From Paracoccaceae bacterium (lineage in GTDB: Bacteria > Pseudomonadota > Alphaproteobacteria > Rhodobacterales > Rhodobacteraceae), in NCBI GenBank assembly GCA_024742575.1, contig JANSYF010000005.1, positions 1 to 64,000 on the forward strand: a DNA stretch of 64,000 nucleotides. Direction: 5' to 3'. The notes beneath the pieces are model-generated. The model was not told where the DNA came from, ran no database searches, and saw nothing but the letters and a program-made list of their open reading frames with translations. The translations under genes and the position numbers were made by a program. Positions 60,784 to 64,000 of this stretch are shown piece by piece (position 1 is the first letter of the stretch; each line of letters begins with the position of its first letter).

Positions 60784-61955
60784 CGCAATGTGTCTCGCGT
60801 GACTCCAAGCAACTCGGCCGACCGCGATACATTTCCGCCCGTGCGCGCGAGGGCTTTAGAGATCGCCCCCTTCTCAAGCTCCAGAAGTGTCGGGATATCG
60901 CGGGTCTGTGTGGCGGCGATGGCGCGGACATCGTTTGCGTCGATCCGACCGTCCTTTTGCAAAAGCATGGCGCGGGCGATGCAATTGCGCAATTCGGCGA
61001 TGTTTCCCGGCCAATCATGTTCAAGCAGTTTCGCGCGCGCGGCAGCGGTGAAACGCGGACGGGATTGCCCGGCCTCACGGGCCTTCAAGCGGGCGAAATA
61101 ATCGGCAAGGGGTAGAACGTCCGCCGCACGGTCTGTCAACGGAGGCATGTCGATCCATCCGACTTGAATTTGATAAAGCAGATCGGGCAAGAAACCCTGG
61201 CCAGGCAGAAGGTGCTTGATCGAAGTGGCGATAAGCGCGGGTGGTGTTGCATCCTTTTGTAGCATTCGCAACAAGCTGGCTTGGGCTTGTTCGCTCAGGT
61301 CAGAGACATGTCGCAAAAGTAGTGTTCCGCCCTTGGCTTCTGCGTAATGTGCTTCGAGATCTTCAACGTCGGACAGTGTGCAATCAAGCGTGCTAAGCGC
61401 CCTGTTCGTGTTCGCCATTTCATGCAAGGCAAGTGCGGTCAGGGACTTGCCGCTGCCTTCGGGACCCATGATCAGGATCCCGGGGCGGCCCGTTGCCGGT
61501 TTGCCGAGCGTTCGGATCGTGGCGCGCAGGCTATTCGCCGCCGAAGAGCGCCCGATGATCCGGTCAACGCCAGTCCGGTCTAGCCCGCCCTGCATCTCGT
61601 CGAGCATCAAGTCGTTGGCAATCGCCGCGATGGATGCCAAGGGGGTCGGCTTGACCAGAAAATCGCGGGCACCGGCCTTCATGGCTCGAACGGCAACATC
61701 GACATCGCCGTGTCCGGTCATCATGACAACCTGCGTTGCAGCGTATTTTTGACCGATCCAGCGCAACAGGTCGATCCCGTCATCTTTGTTCAACTTGTAG
61801 TCAAGGATTGCCAGACGCGGGGCAGCTTCGTTGAATTGTGCTTTGGCTGAAGCCGCATCAACGGCGAACCGAGAGGAAAAGCCGCGGCGTTCGAGAAAGC
61901 TCACAATTGAGCGCGCAAGAACCACTTCATCTTCGATGACAAGTATATCGCTCAT
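60747..61955 (-). CDS. NtrC-like response regulator with degenerate AAA+ domain
   Basis: 402 aa: receiver, AAA+ and Fis-type DNA-binding domains. The receiver has the phosphoacceptor in LAILDYKLNKDDG, MMTGHG and LVKPTP. The AAA+ domain keeps a Walker A variant (GPEGSGKSLTALAL), but the GAFTGA sigma-54 loop is missing where LDCTLSDVEDLEAHYAEAKG stands, and Walker B reads GGTLLLRHVSDL with Arg-His in place of Asp-Glu. The Fis helix-turn-helix GGNVSRSAELLGVTRDTLRYRM is intact. It should therefore act without sigma-54 contact, like Rhodobacter NtrC. Its partner kinase lies 4 bp upstream. Confidence 0.9.
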   Translation of the reverse strand: MSDILVIEDEVVLARSIVSFLERRGFSSRFAVDAASAKAQFNEAAPRLAILDYKLNKDDGIDLLRWIGQKYAATQVVMMTGHGDVDVAVRAMKAGARDFLVKPTPLASIAAIANDLMLDEMQGGLDRTGVDRIIGRSSAANSLRATIRTLGKPATGRPGILIMGPEGSGKSLTALALHEMANTNRALSTLDCTLSDVEDLEAHYAEAKGGTLLLRHVSDLSEQAQASLLRMLQKDATPPALIATSIKHLLPGQGFLPDLLYQIQVGWIDMPPLTDRAADVLPLADYFARLKAREAGQSRPRFTAAARAKLLEHDWPGNIAELRNCIARAMLLQKDGRIDANDVRAIAATQTRDIPTLLELEKGAISKALARTGGNVSRSAELLGVTRDTLRYRMEKLELSRK

Positions 61956-61959
61956 GTGT

Positions 61960-63354
61960 TCAGGCTTTCGCGGGCAGAGTTAGGGTCACGGCAACCCCGC
62001 ATTCGGGGCGGTTCTTCAGGTCAAGAGTGCCGCCTAAGCGTTCGGCAATGCGACGTCCCAGCGCAAGGCCCACACCTAGGCCCGACGACTTGCTGGTCTG
62101 GAACGGTACGAATAGCCTTTCCAGTTGTTCCGAAGACAAACCTGGGCCGGTATCCTCGACTTCGATTGCAATCCGCCCGCCTGGTACGGGATGCCACCTG
62201 ATTGTCAGAAGGCCACCGGATTTCATGGCCTCGATAGCGTTGGACAGGATCGTGTTGAGAACCTGCTCGACTTCAGAGGACGACGCGGCCGCAACGGGGC
62301 TTCCCGAACTTTGCGACACCTCAACACGGATGCCGCGTTTTGCCAACTGAGCGGAAAACCCCCGAATACAATTCTGGATGATCATGTCCACATGAGCCGT
62401 ATCGGCGGCCAGCTCGGGCTTGTCTCGGGTGCGTGTCAGAAACGACCGGATCCAAGCCTCCAGCCGGTCAACCTGGTCGGTGATCTCAAGTACGATTTCG
62501 CGCGTCTCTGCCGGAATGTCATCGTCGGCGGCCAGTTCGGCACAAGAGCGGATCGCGGCCAGCGGGTTGCGCAGCCCATGCGCCACAGCCGAGGCCATTT
62601 CGCCGACAACAGCCAGCCTCTCGGTTTCGATCAATCGTTGTTCCTGCCGCTTAAGGATCCGTGCTGCGTAATAGACCACCGACAGCAGGGCCGCGAAAAG
62701 AACAGCGCCAGAAACGATCGCGCCCACCCAAGCGAGTGTGACGACATGGTGAATCGTGGCCAATAGGCTTGCGGGAGCTTTGTAAACCTCCACTGCGCCG
62801 ATGATCGCATCGCCGGATTCGGCCCAGATCGGGATGTAAAACTCGATGAATTCATCGACATGTTCCGGCATGCCGATATGCTCTTCTTTTTCGCCGCGGT
62901 CGACGACAACAATCTCCGGATGCAGCTCGCCACGCAGGGCTGTCTCCAACTCTTCGTTGCCTTGGAAGGTTTGGCCAATCAGCTCCTTGTCACTCGACCA
63001 GAGGATTTCACCAGTGGCCGCGTAGACATTGGCGCGAAAAACATCCGGTAGGCGCGAGACGTGTATAAAGAACTCTTCGGTCTCGGGGTCATCGGTAAAT
63101 TCTGATGCAGGCGTCATGGTGAACGATCGTGGGTCCTGTTCTTCGACGCGCACGATAGAATTTAGAAACTCCATCGACACGACCGCGTCCCGCATCATCA
63201 TGTTCGTGGTCATGTAATTGGCCAAATACTGGCTAAGAACGACGGTTGTGGTGAAGATTGCGAAAAAGCTTGTGACCACGAAGATCGCAAGCACCTTCAC
63301 GTAATGTGGCGAGTCACGCAGTGACAGCAGTGTATGCACGTTTTCGGCCCTCAT
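61960..63354 (-). CDS. Membrane sensor histidine kinase
   Basis: About 464 aa from ATG 63354 (GTG 63378 in the track is an alternative). Transmembrane helices at about residues 20-45 and 212-235 flank a periplasmic sensor of about 165 residues (FFIHVSRLPDVFRANVYAATGEILWSSDK, quoted in part, a CHASE/Cache-like strand pattern). Then come the phosphoacceptor AVAHGLRNPLAAIRSCAELA, N-box NTILSNAIEAM, G1 DTGPGLSSEQLERLF, and GLGVGLALGRRIAERLGG. Shares a unit with the degenerate NtrC-like regulator. The signal is unknown; the sensor's form suggests a small ligand. Confidence 0.9.
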   Translation of the reverse strand: MRAENVHTLLSLRDSPHYVKVLAIFVVTSFFAIFTTTVVLSQYLANYMTTNMMMRDAVVSMEFLNSIVRVEEQDPRSFTMTPASEFTDDPETEEFFIHVSRLPDVFRANVYAATGEILWSSDKELIGQTFQGNEELETALRGELHPEIVVVDRGEKEEHIGMPEHVDEFIEFYIPIWAESGDAIIGAVEVYKAPASLLATIHHVVTLAWVGAIVSGAVLFAALLSVVYYAARILKRQEQRLIETERLAVVGEMASAVAHGLRNPLAAIRSCAELAADDDIPAETREIVLEITDQVDRLEAWIRSFLTRTRDKPELAADTAHVDMIIQNCIRGFSAQLAKRGIRVEVSQSSGSPVAAASSSEVEQVLNTILSNAIEAMKSGGLLTIRWHPVPGGRIAIEVEDTGPGLSSEQLERLFVPFQTSKSSGLGVGLALGRRIAERLGGTLDLKNRPECGVAVTLTLPAKA

Positions 63355-63428
63355 TGGTTCACCATTTCGCAATTTCACGATTCCACTTAGCCAGAATTCT
63401 CACAATCAACTGAGGGTTAGACGCTTGA

Positions 63429-63450
63429 TTTTGGGGCATATACCCCAAAA
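63429..63450. repeat. G-rich stem-loop upstream of the kinase and galU
   Basis: TTTTGGGG-catata-CCCCAAAA, perfect 8 bp arms, in the 195 bp divergent gap between the sensor kinase and galU. It matches the GGGG-CATA-CCCC hairpins near 12854 and 29122 and could also be an operator because both genes start away from it. Confidence 0.6.
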
Positions 63451-63549
63451 GTTTACGTCGCTTTCCCCCAAATCCCCAGATTGCGTCTCTCATTGCGCGT
63501 GTCCTTTTCTGTCAGGTTGGCTTTGAAATCGAAAAGCGAGGCGGGAAAG

Positions 63550-64000
63550 ATGACCAAACAATCCAAGGTGACAAAGGCCGTCTTTCCCGTGGCGGGTTTG
63601 GGTACGCGATTCCTTCCGGCGACTAAGTCCGTCCCAAAAGAGTTGCTGCCCTTGGTGGATCGTCCCCTGATCCAGTACGCGATCGAGGAAGCACGGGCTG
63701 CAGGCATCAAAGAGTTCATCTTTGTGACCGCGCGCGGCAAGTCGGCCCTAGAGGATTACCTAGACCATGCCCCGCATCTAAGCGCGACATTGCAGAATGG
63801 AAACAAGACGAACTTGTTGGCAGAGCTGGAACGCATACGGATGCCCTCAGGCGCAGTGGCCTATGCCCGCCAAGACGAACCGCGGGGTCTTGGTCATGCT
63901 GTGTGGTGTGCCCGACACTTGATCGGGAATAACCCCTTCGCGGTGATCCTTCCTGATGACGTGATCGCCGGCCCGACGCCTTGTTTGCAGCAGATGGTCG
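63550..64000 (+). CDS. galU: UTP--glucose-1-phosphate uridylyltransferase (5' part)
   Basis: Makes UDP-glucose for polysaccharide and lipid glycosylation. The first 150 codons are in the window; the gene runs off the right end without a stop, which is why the ORF track omits it. The N-terminus TKAVFPVAGLGTRFLPATKS has the nucleotide-binding GLGTR and PATK motifs, followed by PKELLPLVDRPLIQYAIEEA and later PRGLGHAVWCA and FAVILPDDVI. The ATG at 63550 has GGGAAAG upstream. Divergent from the two-component pair. Confidence 0.93.
   Translation, partial: MTKQSKVTKAVFPVAGLGTRFLPATKSVPKELLPLVDRPLIQYAIEEARAAGIKEFIFVTARGKSALEDYLDHAPHLSATLQNGNKTNLLAELERIRMPSGAVAYARQDEPRGLGHAVWCARHLIGNNPFAVILPDDVIAGPTPCLQQMV

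Noticed and set aside
1-64000. CRISPR arrays, insertion sequences, prophage or integrase genes
   Set aside because: No regularly spaced repeats, transposase/integrase-like proteins or phage structural genes were found among the plausible reading frames.

Overview
The window looks like a chromosomal segment of a Rhodobacteraceae (Roseobacter-group) alphaproteobacterium. The evidence is high-GC, NGG/GAGG-type ribosome sites, a dcw cluster with Rhodobacteraceae-type DUF2484 genes, an aerobic-type cobaltochelatase pair (CobS/CobT), an aa3 oxidase subunit I with adjacent DUF2244, a Tat-exported PhoX phosphatase, and the G-rich extragenic stem-loops typical of this group. I saw no rRNA, CRISPR array, insertion sequence, integrase or prophage genes. 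Family assignments rest on recognised motifs; no database search was run.

Left third (1-23.8 kb): hisD, then a stretched division and cell-wall cluster: murD, ftsW, murG, murC, DUF2484 x2, murB, ddl, ftsQ, ftsA, ftsZ, then lpxC, bamD and recN. Three intrusions interrupt it: (i) two tandem ParB-fold-like paralogues plus a BaiN/HI0933-type flavoprotein on the minus strand between murD and ftsW; (ii) a cupin + FAD amine-oxidase pair between murC and the DUF2484 genes, with each side marked by a copy of a double-palindrome repeat; (iii) a membrane-anchored PhnD-like/LuxR regulator and an exported DsrE protein on the minus strand between ftsA and ftsZ.

Middle (23.8-45.3 kb): a DUF1772/TetR divergent pair with a candidate multi-half-site operator, a ClC channel, DUF427, aminopeptidase P, cobT-cobS, an ECF sigma/RskA/fasciclin/MsrB row, a UbiH-type hydroxylase, a HAD phosphatase, a GntR regulator, a GT2 with an N-terminal MshEN-like domain, carA, a YqeY protein followed by a third double-palindrome copy, another glycosyltransferase, DUF2244, a CcdAB toxin-antitoxin pair and ctaD. 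A near-consensus FNR-type box lies upstream of ctaD.

Right third (45.5-64 kb): phoX with a three-repeat Pho box embedded in the end of lipB, a membrane LytTR regulator divergent from a DUF2306 gene, tRNA-Leu(GAG), an autoregulated-looking gntR-abrB operon with a near-perfect operator palindrome, an AEC transporter, the operon SPOR lipoprotein-dac-tmk-holB-tatD-MBL hydrolase, and tRNA-Ser(TGA). The end holds a COG4671-like glycosyltransferase with an APH-fold kinase, facing a two-component pair whose NtrC-like regulator lacks both GAFTGA and the Walker B acids, then the 5' part of galU.

The most unusual items are the double-palindrome family and the two-gene cassette it brackets, the regulator/DsrE pair splitting ftsA from ftsZ, the degenerate NtrC-like regulator, and the Pho, FNR-type and GntR sites that can be read directly from the sequence.
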